From assembly GCF_003967555.1 (NCBI RefSeq), contig NZ_BIFS01000002.1, positions 1,798,001 to 1,862,000 on the forward strand: a stretch of DNA of 64,000 nt. The letters run 5' to 3'. Shown here piece after piece: positions 8,516 to 17,941 of the stretch (the first letter of the stretch is position 1; each line of letters begins with the position of its first letter). The notes under the pieces were generated by a model. The model had not been told where the DNA came from, made no database searches, and saw only the letters and a program-made list of their open reading frames with translations. The position numbers and the translations under genes were made by a program. This DNA comes from Dictyobacter kobayashii (GTDB lineage: Bacteria; Chloroflexota; Ktedonobacteria; Ktedonobacterales; Ktedonobacteraceae).

Positions 8516-10228
8516 ATGCATAGAAGTACTCAAAAACGTAGTGCTTTCCTCTTTTCATGTTTAGTGGTTTTAGGTTTACTCGTCTCAGCGTGTGGAACCA
8601 ACGCGCAACCGGTGAGGAAAGCATCAAATGTAATCGCGCCAGCGGACCAACAAGTGTTTCGCTGGGGTATACTGGGAAGCACCGATTTTGCGACCCTGGA
8701 CCCCGCTTTGACCACGGATGCCAGCGACTCAATGGCCATTCAAACAATCTTTACTGGCCTGGTCCAGTTTAATGATAAAGGCGACATCAAACCTCAACTG
8801 GCATCTTCCTATCAAGTTTCTTCTGATGGTCTGACATACACCTTTACTTTAAAGCCTGGTCTGAAGTTCAGTGATGGAAAACCATTGACAGCCAGCGACG
8901 TTGCTTATAGTATCAACCGGACCCTTGAGCCGTCTCTACAATCACCTGTAAGCTCGTATCTCAGCCTGATCAAGGACTCGGATGCGATGGTGAATGGTAA
9001 GATCAAAACCATTATCAATGATAGCCTGATCGTTAAAGATCCCCAGACAATCTCCATTGTGATCAGAAAGCCGGTGGCCTATTTTTTACAGTCTCTAGCC
9101 TATCCCACATCGTATGTGGTCGAAAGGAGCATTGTTGAAAAGTATGGTAAAAGTTGGACCGATCACCTGAATGAAGGTGGTGGGGCGGGACCCTTTAAAG
9201 TAGAGAAATATAGCCATACAGTTGGCCTGGATCTGGTCCCTAATCCTGAGTATTATGGCGCACAACCGAAGCTTAAAAGGCTTGAGATTCACATGACGGG
9301 CCAGCCTGAAGCCGCCTATAATTCATATATAAGTGGACAATTGGATTATACAGGGATTCCCAGTGGCATGCTGGATGAGGCCTTGAAGCGCCCAGATCAT
9401 GAGCATGTACCGATATTGGCGCTACGTATGATTCAGATGAATTATCTTACAAAGCCGTTTGACAATTTAAAGATACGCCAGGCCTTTTCTCTATCCCTTA
9501 ACCGCGACCTACTGGCCAGGACGCTACTCCGTGGTTTAGTCATACCTTCTAACCGTTTTATTCCTGAAGGAATGTATGGGGCCAACCCCGGGCCTGTCAA
9601 CGGCCCAGATGGTACCCCTACCACCGCTGGCAATCCTAATCTGGCCAGAAAATTACTGGCAGAAGGACTGAAAGAAGAGGGATATAAGAGTGCCGATGCC
9701 ATACCAGCTATTACTTTTACCGAAGCGAACGCGAGTGGTTCCCTCAAACGCGCCAATGCCTTGATAGATCAATGGAAAACGGTTCTGGGAGTCAACATCA
9801 AGGTCAATGCGGTAGATCCGCAAACCTACAGCAAGCTTCTGCATGACAACACCGGAAAAACCGGCTTACAGATGTGGGATTATGCCTGGCAGGCCGATTT
9901 CCCAGATCCCCATGACTGGCTGAACATTTTCTTTGGCAAAGGCGAACTGCAAAATAATATGAATTATGGGCAGAACAACTCAGCGCTGGCCAAAGATCAA
10001 CAAGCATTACAGGATGAGCTACAGAAAGCCGACTATATCCTGGACAAAGATGCGCGTGCTCGAACCTATAACGTACTTGAGCAGAAATTATCCACCGAAG
10101 CGGCCTGGATCTCAATGTACCAAACCGCCGCAGATATCATGCTCAGCCCGCGTGTTCACGGCTACGCCGACAATTCACTAGGCATTATCGACCCCGAAGA
10201 TTGGGGGAACATCTACATCTTAAAGTAG
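8516..10228 (+). CDS. ABC transporter substrate-binding lipoprotein, peptide/nickel (SBP_bac_5) family
   Basis: 570 residues. A lipoprotein signal peptide ends in the lipobox LVSAC at about residue 26, so the mature protein is tethered outside the membrane. RWGILGSTDFATLDPALTTD is the typical opening of the family, and YTFTLKPGLKFSDGKPLTASDVAYSI (in two blocks) is the family signature at about residues 105-130. The C-terminal lobe has WQADFPDPHDWLNIFF. It hands oligopeptides or similar solutes to the two downstream permeases. No ATPase gene follows, so one must be supplied from elsewhere. AGGAG lies upstream of the ATG. Confidence 0.93.
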   Translation: MHRSTQKRSAFLFSCLVVLGLLVSACGTNAQPVRKASNVIAPADQQVFRWGILGSTDFATLDPALTTDASDSMAIQTIFTGLVQFNDKGDIKPQLASSYQVSSDGLTYTFTLKPGLKFSDGKPLTASDVAYSINRTLEPSLQSPVSSYLSLIKDSDAMVNGKIKTIINDSLIVKDPQTISIVIRKPVAYFLQSLAYPTSYVVERSIVEKYGKSWTDHLNEGGGAGPFKVEKYSHTVGLDLVPNPEYYGAQPKLKRLEIHMTGQPEAAYNSYISGQLDYTGIPSGMLDEALKRPDHEHVPILALRMIQMNYLTKPFDNLKIRQAFSLSLNRDLLARTLLRGLVIPSNRFIPEGMYGANPGPVNGPDGTPTTAGNPNLARKLLAEGLKEEGYKSADAIPAITFTEANASGSLKRANALIDQWKTVLGVNIKVNAVDPQTYSKLLHDNTGKTGLQMWDYAWQADFPDPHDWLNIFFGKGELQNNMNYGQNNSALAKDQQALQDELQKADYILDKDARARTYNVLEQKLSTEAAWISMYQTAADIMLSPRVHGYADNSLGIIDPEDWGNIYILK

Positions 10229-10251
10229 ACTCTTTCCTTCAGCAAATTCAT

Positions 10252-10304
10252 TTATGGTGTGGTAGAGAAAATGCGCGTTGCGCATTTTCTCTACCACACC
10301 ATAA
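10252..10304. repeat. Long perfect hairpin, 25-bp arms (TGTGGT family)
   Basis: Arms 10252-10276 and 10280-10304 are exact reverse complements with a 3-base loop GTT. The arms contain GGTGTGGTAGAGAAAATGCGC-like sequence (two overlapping parts). It sits between the binding-protein gene and its first permease, about 24 bases after the stop, where it could tune relative expression, as attenuating hairpins do in many binding-protein operons. The next 40 bases contain a second, shorter GC-rich stem. Confidence 0.85.
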
Positions 10305-10348
10305 CAAGAAAGGTGCGGGCGCGTCAGCGCACGCCCGCAAAGAAAAAA

Positions 10349-11308
10349 ATGCTACGATTTCTTCTAAAACGCCTCCTTGGACTACTCTTTGTCCTGCTAG
10401 GCGTTTCTTTTATTACCTTCATCATTGGTTATTTTTCGCCAATCGATCCAGTATTGCAACTATTGGGTCAGCATTATACACCCGAGAGCTATGTGCGCCT
10501 ACGTCATGAATATGGCCTGGACCAGCCATGGTATATACAATACGCCCACTATGTCATCAACCTGCTCCATTTCGATTTTGGGCGCTCCATTCACAATCAG
10601 AGCCGACGTGTGATAGATATCCTCAAAGATGGTATCCCCATCTCAGCAGAAATCGCCACCTGGGGACTACTGATCACGCTTTTACTGGGGATACCAGCAG
10701 GCATTCTCTCCGCGGTGAAAGCGAATACCTGGATTGATACGACAAATATGGTGTTCGCTTTGATCCTTTATGCCTTGCCCGGTTTTATTATTGCTATCTT
10801 TGCCCAATTGCTGATAGTCTGGCTGAATGTCAACTGGGATCTTGGCTGGCCCGTCACCAACTGGGGCAATCCCTGGCAATATAGCTGGAGCGACATTCAA
10901 TACAAGTTAGTGCCCGTGCTCGTTTATGGAGCGGCCGGCTATGCTTACTATGCTCGCCTGGCGCGTACCAGTATGCTTGAAGTGCTGCGCCAGGACTACA
11001 TTCGGACGGCGCGGGCCAAGGGTTTATATGAGAGTGTTATCATCTATCGCCATGCTCTACGTAACGCGTTGTTGCCTTTGATTACGGTGCTTGGCCTCTC
11101 AATTGGCCTGTTGATCACGGGCGCTTTTTTTATTGAGCGCATCTTTAATATTCAAGGCATAGGGTTGACGACTATCAATGCTGTGACCCAGGGGGATTAC
11201 CCTGTTATTCAAGCAACCGCCTTGTTGGCGGCCCTGGGGGTGGTCGTGGGCAATATGATTTCAGACATTCTTTATACCATTGTTGATCCACGTATCAAGC
11301 TATCCTAA
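10349..11308 (+). CDS. Dipeptide/oligopeptide ABC transporter permease, DppB/OppB type
   Basis: About 319 residues with six predicted membrane helices. The start at 10349 (MLRFLLKRLLGLLFVLLGVS) is chosen because it is the classic DppB opening. Earlier in-frame ATGs would run through the hairpin at 10252-10304. GLDQPWYIQYAHYVINLLHFDFG is the DppB N-terminal loop (here given in two joined blocks), and YIRTARAKGL followed by LRNALLPLIT is the EAA loop that docks to the ATPase. The ribosome site is weak. It forms the pore with the next gene. Confidence 0.93.
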   Translation: MLRFLLKRLLGLLFVLLGVSFITFIIGYFSPIDPVLQLLGQHYTPESYVRLRHEYGLDQPWYIQYAHYVINLLHFDFGRSIHNQSRRVIDILKDGIPISAEIATWGLLITLLLGIPAGILSAVKANTWIDTTNMVFALILYALPGFIIAIFAQLLIVWLNVNWDLGWPVTNWGNPWQYSWSDIQYKLVPVLVYGAAGYAYYARLARTSMLEVLRQDYIRTARAKGLYESVIIYRHALRNALLPLITVLGLSIGLLITGAFFIERIFNIQGIGLTTINAVTQGDYPVIQATALLAALGVVVGNMISDILYTIVDPRIKLS

Positions 11309-11320
11309 AGAGGTGGGCGC

Positions 11321-12367
11321 ATGGATATGCAAGATTTCGATCCGCGAGTACAACCGATTGCCAACGGAGTTCAGACTCTGCGACCTGACGAAGAGAATAA
11401 GGATGACAATTGGCAACGCATAAGACCGCGCTGGCAACGAGGCTTAAAGATCTTTCTACGCGATCGCCGGGCGCTCGCCAGCACAATTATCTTGCTGCTA
11501 TTGATTGTGCTGGCCCTGATCGGTCCATTTATTTATCAAAGAGTGGGGATAGAGATTCAGAGCGATCTAGCGGGCCGCATTGGGCCAACACGCTATCATG
11601 TCTATTATCATGAAGAGCTATCCCGACAGGATCAACTGCCCTCCCCGGCCTACTGGTTGGGGACCGACAGTGTTGGGCGCGATATCCTGGCGCGCCTGAT
11701 GCAAGGATTGTTGATCTCGCTCACCGTAGCGGTCACGGTCGAGGTTGTAGATATCGGCCTGGGATTGTGCGTCGGGCTGCTGGCAGGTTATTATGGAGGT
11801 TGGATTGATCAGTTCTTAGCGCGTTTTACCGATATCATGTTTGCATTTCCCTCATTGTTATTTGCACTCCTTCTGGTGGGTGTGTTTGGCCCTAATGCTA
11901 ACGATTTCTTTGCTAGCTTTCCCTTGTTTGGGGATCCTGGTAACTCCCGCTTGCTGATCGTGTCACTGGCGCTGGCCTTGACTGCCTGGCCTTTAATGGC
12001 CCGCTATGTACGTGGTCAGACCCTCCATTTAAAAGAACAACAATTTATGGAGGCTGCTCGTACGGTCGGTTCATCTGACTGGTGTATCATCACCCGCCAT
12101 ATCATTCCCAACCTCTTTAGCTTGATATTTATCGCCTCAACCCTCAATATCGCAGGTACCATCATTGGTGAGGCCGGTTTGAGCTTGCTCGGGGTTGGAG
12201 TTCAGGACCCCGGATCGAGTCTGGGCCTGATGATCGCGGACGCCCTTGAGGTGACACAATCTCATCCCTGGGAAGTTTTTGTTCCTACCGCTGTCCTGAC
12301 GATTATTGTGCTGGCCATTTCTTTTATTGGTGATGGCCTGCGGGATGCCTTTGATCCACACCACTAA
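11321..12367 (+). CDS. Dipeptide/oligopeptide ABC transporter permease, DppC/OppC type
   Basis: 348 residues. The N-terminal cytosolic stretch of about 45 residues precedes a first helix, and the periplasmic part carries YWLGTDSVGRDILARLMQG, the DppC signature. The EAA-type loop is AARTVGSSDWCIITRHIIPN, and the C terminus ends GDGLRDAFDPHH as in most members. It starts 12 bases after the DppB-type gene with a GAGGTGGG site, so the three genes form one operon for solute uptake. Confidence 0.94.
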   Translation: MDMQDFDPRVQPIANGVQTLRPDEENKDDNWQRIRPRWQRGLKIFLRDRRALASTIILLLLIVLALIGPFIYQRVGIEIQSDLAGRIGPTRYHVYYHEELSRQDQLPSPAYWLGTDSVGRDILARLMQGLLISLTVAVTVEVVDIGLGLCVGLLAGYYGGWIDQFLARFTDIMFAFPSLLFALLLVGVFGPNANDFFASFPLFGDPGNSRLLIVSLALALTAWPLMARYVRGQTLHLKEQQFMEAARTVGSSDWCIITRHIIPNLFSLIFIASTLNIAGTIIGEAGLSLLGVGVQDPGSSLGLMIADALEVTQSHPWEVFVPTAVLTIIVLAISFIGDGLRDAFDPHH

Positions 12368-12617
12368 AGGGACTTCTATCCCAAAACATGAGGGAAGGCT
12401 GTTTGTTTCTATATACTACAGATTGGCATACGGAACCACCCGGGGCCCATGGCGCAGGTGGACGCAGGGGAAGCGCCGCCGAGGGCGACAAGTGATTGTT
12501 GAAGTTCACAGCTACGGAATTTGGGACGGCTGTGCCCATCTGATTGAAGTGCATATCGTATAATTTGTGTGTGCCAGATTATTTCGCTGTGTCTTTTACT
12601 ATTGGAGGCCATATTGA
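12368..12617 (+). other. Gene-free leader ahead of the ECF module
   Basis: About 250 bases without a convincing gene. The middle (about 12430-12500) is GC-rich and rich in short complementary blocks such as GGCGC and GCGCC, so a folded leader RNA is possible. No known riboswitch consensus (TPP, cobalamin, FMN, preQ1, M-box) was recognised. TATAAT at 12559-12564 could be a -10 box for the ecfT promoter. Confidence 0.35.
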
Positions 12618-13706
12618 TTGTCTAAGCAGGAATATTTTTCAAGCATGGCTGAGGAGGCGGCCTATCTACAACCGCCTCCTGGACGGCGCTATGTGCGATC
12701 ATTTTTGTTTTCGCGCCGTGTAAATGCGCCTTTAGTGCAGGTACATCTATTGGTGCGTATCCTTCTAGTTATCTGTCTATCGGCGGCTCAGCTTCGGACT
12801 ATGAATACAGCCCACCCAGATATTGTGGGCGCGATTGTGTTATGGGTACCCAGTATCTCAATCTTCTTGTTAAGTGGGATGCATGGGAAGGTGGCCCGTA
12901 TCTATATACTCTTGATTTTGCCAACAGTCTTTAGCCTCTTTCTTTCATGGACGCTGCTCAATCCAGTGCCGGGAAGCATTGTTTTTGTGCAACGCCAGGT
13001 CTATCCAGGCTTTTTGACGCTTAGCCTGGCGTTCTGGCAGGTATTATGGATTGGAATCGTGGTTGGCTACTACAGGTGGAAGCGTGGCATCGTGAATGGT
13101 ATTTTGCTGGCCAGCGTGGCGGCTATCGCTATCTCTTATCTATTGCCATTGCCGACCTGGACCATCGCGCGCGTACCATTTTTTCATCCGTTGACGCTCT
13201 ATATCAGTGAGCAGGGCCTCTTGCTTGCCCTGACCAAAGTCATTAGCTACTCAGGCATGATGTTTTCCACTATTGCACTGGTTGTGACCAGCCGCGATAT
13301 CGAACTGATGGGCGCCATGCGCCAATTGCGTATCCCTCGGCCAATCATCTTCTTTTTAAGTACCGTCTTCCGCGCCTTAAATCTGGCTTTAACCGATTAT
13401 GAGACGATCTACCAGGCGCAGATTGCGCGGGCGGTGAATGCACAGCCTCGTAGTTTCTTGCGGCGTCTACGCGATCTGGCCAGTATCGCGGTACCCATGG
13501 TAGCGATGATGATTCGACGCTCCAGCGAAATTGGAGATGCCCTGCTGGCCCGTGGTTATACCCTGGGTCAGAAGGATAGCGATTTTTACGAGACAAGTCC
13601 CTGGCGTCCGCTAGACTGGTCGCTATTGGTGGCCTGTCTCGTCCTGTTGTACCTGGCTGTAGGCCCCTACCCTGGTCTGACGGCATTATTTCAGAGATGG
13701 GGATAA
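12618..13706 (+). CDS. ecfT: Energy-coupling factor transporter transmembrane component EcfT (CbiQ family)
   Basis: 362 residues, longer than the usual 260 because of an extra N-terminal stretch. The start is a TTG at 12618 with GGAGG nine bases upstream; no ATG fits. Five or six membrane helices are followed by the cytosolic coupling helices. IYQAQIARAVNAQPRSF and ALLARGYTLG match the two Ala-Arg-Gly coupling motifs that bind the ATPases. It carries conformational change from EcfA to a substrate-binding S component. The gene ends four bases before the ATPase gene. Confidence 0.9.
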   Translation: MSKQEYFSSMAEEAAYLQPPPGRRYVRSFLFSRRVNAPLVQVHLLVRILLVICLSAAQLRTMNTAHPDIVGAIVLWVPSISIFLLSGMHGKVARIYILLILPTVFSLFLSWTLLNPVPGSIVFVQRQVYPGFLTLSLAFWQVLWIGIVVGYYRWKRGIVNGILLASVAAIAISYLLPLPTWTIARVPFFHPLTLYISEQGLLLALTKVISYSGMMFSTIALVVTSRDIELMGAMRQLRIPRPIIFFLSTVFRALNLALTDYETIYQAQIARAVNAQPRSFLRRLRDLASIAVPMVAMMIRRSSEIGDALLARGYTLGQKDSDFYETSPWRPLDWSLLVACLVLLYLAVGPYPGLTALFQRWG

Positions 13707-13709
13707 ACG

Positions 13710-15527
13710 ATGGTGGCACAAGAGTTTAGCGATCGGCAGTTTGCCAACATGCAGGCAGGAACTCAGACTATGAGTACTACGGAAGCCAGCCAGAATGCTG
13801 TAAATGTCACCGGACTCTGGTGGCGTTATCCTACCTTTAGCGAGAAAGCGGGCACGTGGAACCTGCGTAATGTTACCTTACAGGTCAAGCAAGGAGAGTG
13901 TTTTGGCATCACTGGCCCGAGCGGGGCCGGAAAGACCACGCTCTGCCGGGCGTTGATGGGGTTGATCCCACATACGGCTCGCCTGACCAAAGAACAACTG
14001 CCTCATCACTTTCGTGGCCAGATCGAGATTTTGCAAGCGCCTGTGACCCATGAGACCGCTACTTCACATAAAATTGGCATGGTCCTACAAGATCCTGAGA
14101 ACCAATTTTTGCGTATGAGCTTGCTGCATGAACTTGCCTTAGGCCTGCAAATTCAAAGTGTGCCCCAGGATGAAATTGTGCAGCGTATCTATGAGGCCCT
14201 GGAGTGGGTAGGCCTCCAAAAGCTCTGGCATGGAGCACTCTACCTGCATCCATCAGATCTTTCGGGAGGCCAGAAGCAGCGCGTGGCTATCGCGGCCTTC
14301 CTGGCCTTGCGGCCCGAAGTGTTGATTCTAGACGAGCCAACCAGCGACCTGGACCCAGTAGGCAAGCGAGAAGTGATCGAAACGATTGCCCGCTTGCGCC
14401 AGGATTACAATATGACCGTGATCCTGGTTGAGCAAGATCCTGAAATTCTGGCCACCTTCTGTGATCGCATCGCCCTGCTGCACGAAGGACGCATTGAACT
14501 GGTGGCGACCCCCGCGGACTTCTATCATGAGCGGAGCATCTTGGAGCGTTGTGGGGCCTCGGTTGGTGAACTGGCACGCATCTCCTGGCAGACTGGCTAT
14601 ACTTTTCAGGGACGACCTCCGCTGAACTTTACCGAGGCGGTAGAGGCGTTTAAGCCCGCCATCCAGCAGCAACAGCCAGTAGAGGTAGTGGTTCCTGTGC
14701 TTTCAACTGAGCGCGAGGTAGTGGTAGAGGCAAAGAAGATAGTTTACAACTATGGGGATGGCTCACTGGCATTGAAGGGTGTGGATCTCACGCTCTATCG
14801 CGGTGAAATGCTGGCACTGCTAGGTCCAAATGGTAGTGGTAAAACAACCTTCGCCAAGATTCTAGCCGGCATCTATCGCTCCACGCGTGGGCAGCTACGC
14901 GTCTTTGGACAGGATGCTACAGCGCGTAAAGTGCGTGCCCGGCTGCCCAGTTCAGTCGGTTATGTCTTTCAGAATCCTGATCACCAGCTCTTCTGCCGCA
15001 AGGTGAGCGATGAGATCGAATATGGCTTGAAGAATCTAGGCATCGCTGCCAAACAGCGCCACCGCATAGTGTCGGAAACACTAGATGCGGTTGGCCTTAC
15101 CGACTATGCCGCTGAAGATCCTCTTTTCTTAAGCAAAGGGCAACGCCAGCGCCTGGCTGTCGCGGCGGTATTAGCGATGGGACCCGATATCCTGGTGGTA
15201 GATGAGCCCACGACGGGCCAGGATTACCGCTCGATCACAGGGATCATGCGCCTGCTCTGTGATTTGCAACAAAGAGGAAAAACGATCCTGGTCATCACCC
15301 ATGACATGACCCTGGTTGCTGAGTATTGCCAGCGGGTGGTGGCCTTCCGCGATGGAGACCTGGCCTTTACTGGCGCGCCCGCTGCGCTCTTTGGCAACGA
15401 CGAGATGCTGCAACGCACCGGCCTACGTCCACCGGCAGCGGCAGCCCTCAGCAGCCAACTACGCCAACTCCAGCCTGCCCTACCACCGCTACTCACTGTT
15501 GAACAGTGGAAAGAGGTCCTGGCCTAA
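13710..15527 (+). CDS. Fused double ATPase of an ECF transporter (EcfA-EcfA')
   Basis: 605 residues containing two complete ABC ATPase domains in one chain. Domain 1 has Walker A GPSGAGKTTL (about residue 70), signature LSGGQKQRVAIA and Walker B LILDEPTSDLDP. Domain 2 has GPNGSGKTTF (about 375), LSKGQRQRLAVA and ILVVDEPTTGQD. Most ECF modules use two separate genes, and the fusion guarantees a heterodimer. The signature of domain 2 has K instead of the second G, as in some EcfA. No S component gene is adjacent, so this looks like a shared (group II) module serving S components elsewhere. Confidence 0.92.
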   Translation: MVAQEFSDRQFANMQAGTQTMSTTEASQNAVNVTGLWWRYPTFSEKAGTWNLRNVTLQVKQGECFGITGPSGAGKTTLCRALMGLIPHTARLTKEQLPHHFRGQIEILQAPVTHETATSHKIGMVLQDPENQFLRMSLLHELALGLQIQSVPQDEIVQRIYEALEWVGLQKLWHGALYLHPSDLSGGQKQRVAIAAFLALRPEVLILDEPTSDLDPVGKREVIETIARLRQDYNMTVILVEQDPEILATFCDRIALLHEGRIELVATPADFYHERSILERCGASVGELARISWQTGYTFQGRPPLNFTEAVEAFKPAIQQQQPVEVVVPVLSTEREVVVEAKKIVYNYGDGSLALKGVDLTLYRGEMLALLGPNGSGKTTFAKILAGIYRSTRGQLRVFGQDATARKVRARLPSSVGYVFQNPDHQLFCRKVSDEIEYGLKNLGIAAKQRHRIVSETLDAVGLTDYAAEDPLFLSKGQRQRLAVAAVLAMGPDILVVDEPTTGQDYRSITGIMRLLCDLQQRGKTILVITHDMTLVAEYCQRVVAFRDGDLAFTGAPAALFGNDEMLQRTGLRPPAAAALSSQLRQLQPALPPLLTVEQWKEVLA

Positions 15528-15532
15528 TAAAA

Positions 15533-15568
15533 ATATCCCCTCTCTGTTGTTTCCAGAAGAGGGGATAT
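15533..15568 (+). terminator. Hairpin after the ECF ATPase gene
   Basis: Complementary arms ATATCCCCTCT (15533-15543) and AGAGGGGATAT (15558-15568) lie a few bases after the stop. There is no clear T run on the plus strand. The following 236 bases to the Nudix stop contain no recognisable gene. Confidence 0.6.
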
Positions 15569-15804
15569 CATCGTTAGGAGAGGTCAGTGAGTGATGTCTC
15601 CATCGTTCACTCTTGCAGAGACTGGCACTGATGCAACTCCATTATCTATGATTAATGTTTTTTGTATGCAATAAATAGATGGAAAAGCATGGCCCCTCAA
15701 TTAATAAGCTCTAGCAATGTCTCTATTGGACTTGGTCTCTTCTCCATCCATAACTAGCATACGTTGTGGATATCACAAAGTCTTCTCAGACGATGATTTT
15801 TTGC

Positions 15805-16473
15805 TCACGATTCGCTCAAAAATTTTGATATTTGCGTGCCAGATTGGCGCCGCTCAAAAATTGCACTGCCCGCACTCAGCACGGTCTCATAGTAATGAGC
15901 ACTATGGGGACAGAAATCAGCGAGCTTGAAGTGCCTGGTAATAATTTTTTGGGGATCATGCGGCTCGGTGAGATAGACCTGTGCTGTGACGGTCTCTATT
16001 TGTGCGCGCAATAAATGCTCGAAATCGGTAAACTCCACATAGGCGATGCCAGCTACCTCTTCTCTTTGCAAGACCAGATTTGTGATGGGGACTGGTATTT
16101 GATAGAAGAACAGATGGCAGAACTCACGATCCTGAAACTGTTGAATCAGAATTGGATCGGGAACGATCCCGGCCGGAACAAGATCTGCAAGCGCCAGGTC
16201 CAGGCCTAACTCCTCTTGAATCTCCCGCACACCATCCGCGGCTGTCTCAGTGGCCAGCAGGTGTCCAGCGGCCGTAATATCCAGCCGATCAGGAAAATCT
16301 TTCTTTTGCGAAGCACGTTGCTGAAAGAGTATATAGCGTTTGCTTGCTACTTCCTGCAAGAACCAGCAATGGAAGGTTTCATGCCAGTATCCCTGTGCAT
16401 GAACCTCGGCCCGTGTGCGTACACCAATACGTTCCATAGTAGGACTAAAAATTGCCAGCTGTTCAGTCTCCAT
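15805..16473 (-). CDS. Nudix hydrolase (IPP isomerase-like group)
   Basis: 222 residues. The Nudix box is seen as GHLLATETAADGVREIQEEL with Gly, the REIQEEL helix and a following G, so the Mg-binding glutamates are intact. The flanking DRLDITAAGHL and the early HAQGYWHETFHCWFLQE resemble the group of Nudix enzymes related to isopentenyl-diphosphate isomerase. The substrate is likely a nucleoside diphosphate derivative but cannot be told. It lies just downstream of a P450 gene in the same direction (23-base gap), so they may share a transcript. Confidence 0.88.
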   Translation of the reverse strand: METEQLAIFSPTMERIGVRTRAEVHAQGYWHETFHCWFLQEVASKRYILFQQRASQKKDFPDRLDITAAGHLLATETAADGVREIQEELGLDLALADLVPAGIVPDPILIQQFQDREFCHLFFYQIPVPITNLVLQREEVAGIAYVEFTDFEHLLRAQIETVTAQVYLTEPHDPQKIITRHFKLADFCPHSAHYYETVLSAGSAIFERRQSGTQISKFLSES

Positions 16474-16495
16474 TATAATTTATCTCTATCCTCCC

Positions 16496-17848
16496 TTAAG
16501 CCGTTGAAGCAGATTCTAGCACCATGCGCAGGCCATGTTGTGGGCGCATGGTGATGCGTGGCTGAATGGTAACGCGGAAACCCGGCTCAAGGCGTGGCGT
16601 ATAGCTCTGCAGGATCGTGGCCAGCAGTAAGCGTGCCTCCAATTGCGCAAAAGGCATCCCGATACACGTATGTGTTCCCAGGCCGAAGGGGAAGTATGCG
16701 CCCTGGGGTGGTTTTGGTTGTTCCGCATACCAGCGTTCGGGTCGAAATACCTCGGGATCTCCCCAGATATCGGCGAGATTGTGCGTCACCCATTGGCTGA
16801 GCAGCACAATCGTTCCGGCCGGAAAATGATGGCCGTCCAGGGTAAAGTCAGCAATGGCCTCGCGTCCCATGCGCCAGGCTGGTGGATAGATGCGCCAGGA
16901 CTCATTGACGACGCCCTCCAGGTAGGGCAGGTTGGGGAGATCGGCCAATGTTGGTGTACGGCCAGCGAGTACCGTTTGCAATTCTGCCTTGAGCTTGCTA
17001 TAGATATCTGGGTGCTGGCTTAGCAGATAGAATGTCCAGGAAAGGGTATTCTGCGCGGTCTCATGGCCGGCAGCCACGAAGGTCAGGACGTGATCATGGA
17101 TCTGCTGGTCACTCATAGTAATACCTTTGTCGTCTGCCGCTAATAGCATGGAAAGCACATCCCCCACATCCCCACCGCTGGCCCGGCGCTCCTGAATCAA
17201 GCGGGCCACAAAGGTCTTGATTAGCTGCTCACCCTGTACGCTTTTTCCATAAGCTGTAAAGGGCAGATTGATGCAGCGCAAGCGCTCGAACACGCTCACG
17301 GCAGGGCGTGGAGCATCAATGACATCTGTAAAGGCCCGACCCAGGCGCGCTGCTTCTGCATGTGAATCGATATTGAACAGTGTCTTGAGGATGATGCGCA
17401 GCGTCAGCCGTTGAATCTCTTGCGCCATATCAACCACGGTCCCAACTTGCCAGCCAGCCACCATTTCCTGTGTGAACTGGATCATAGTATCAGCATAATT
17501 ATCGACGCGATGGCGGTGGAACGCGGGTTGCACCAGGCGGCGCTGCTGACGGTGAAAATCTCCGTCAATGGTCAGCAAGCCATCGCCCAGAAATTGTTTC
17601 AGACCTGCCGCTTCTCCCGCGACCGGCTTCTTAAAATTTTGCGCCTGCTCGATCAAGAAATAGCGCACATGTTCTGGCCTGAAGCAGATCACCAGTGGTT
17701 GGGGACTACTCATGATGGTGGCCATGCTGCCATACGTTTTTTCAAGCTCACGAAAGAAGCGCAGTGGATCATTGATCAGCGGGACTGTGTTGCCCAGCAG
17801 TGGCAGCCCTGTAGGGCCAGGAGGCAAGGTAGCAATTGTAGCATCCAT
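16496..17848 (-). CDS. Cytochrome P450 monooxygenase
   Basis: 450 residues, full length. The proline-rich start LPPGPTGLPLLGN is typical. The oxygen-binding I-helix motif AAGHET lies at 259-264, the ExxR pair at E316-R319 (ESWR), and the heme-ligand motif FPFGLGTHTCIG gives Cys395. It resembles the CYP102/CYP110-like class E bacterial P450s that hydroxylate fatty acids or terpenoids, but no reductase is fused or adjacent, so redox partners come from elsewhere. Ribosome-site complementarity ahead of the ATG is weak. Confidence 0.94.
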   Translation of the reverse strand: MDATIATLPPGPTGLPLLGNTVPLINDPLRFFRELEKTYGSMATIMSSPQPLVICFRPEHVRYFLIEQAQNFKKPVAGEAAGLKQFLGDGLLTIDGDFHRQQRRLVQPAFHRHRVDNYADTMIQFTQEMVAGWQVGTVVDMAQEIQRLTLRIILKTLFNIDSHAEAARLGRAFTDVIDAPRPAVSVFERLRCINLPFTAYGKSVQGEQLIKTFVARLIQERRASGGDVGDVLSMLLAADDKGITMSDQQIHDHVLTFVAAGHETAQNTLSWTFYLLSQHPDIYSKLKAELQTVLAGRTPTLADLPNLPYLEGVVNESWRIYPPAWRMGREAIADFTLDGHHFPAGTIVLLSQWVTHNLADIWGDPEVFRPERWYAEQPKPPQGAYFPFGLGTHTCIGMPFAQLEARLLLATILQSYTPRLEPGFRVTIQPRITMRPQHGLRMVLESASTA

Positions 17849-17941
17849 AATTTTTTATCCATGCAAAGGTATTTATTAGCCGAGAAACAACGAGCAACTC
17901 CACTATACAAAACGTGAAAATAGCTTGTCAAGGCAGATGGA

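Noticed and set aside
10259..10348. N-terminal extension of the DppB-type permease starting before the hairpin
   Set aside because: It would code the hairpin itself, and the family begins with the MLRFLLKRLL helix at 10349.
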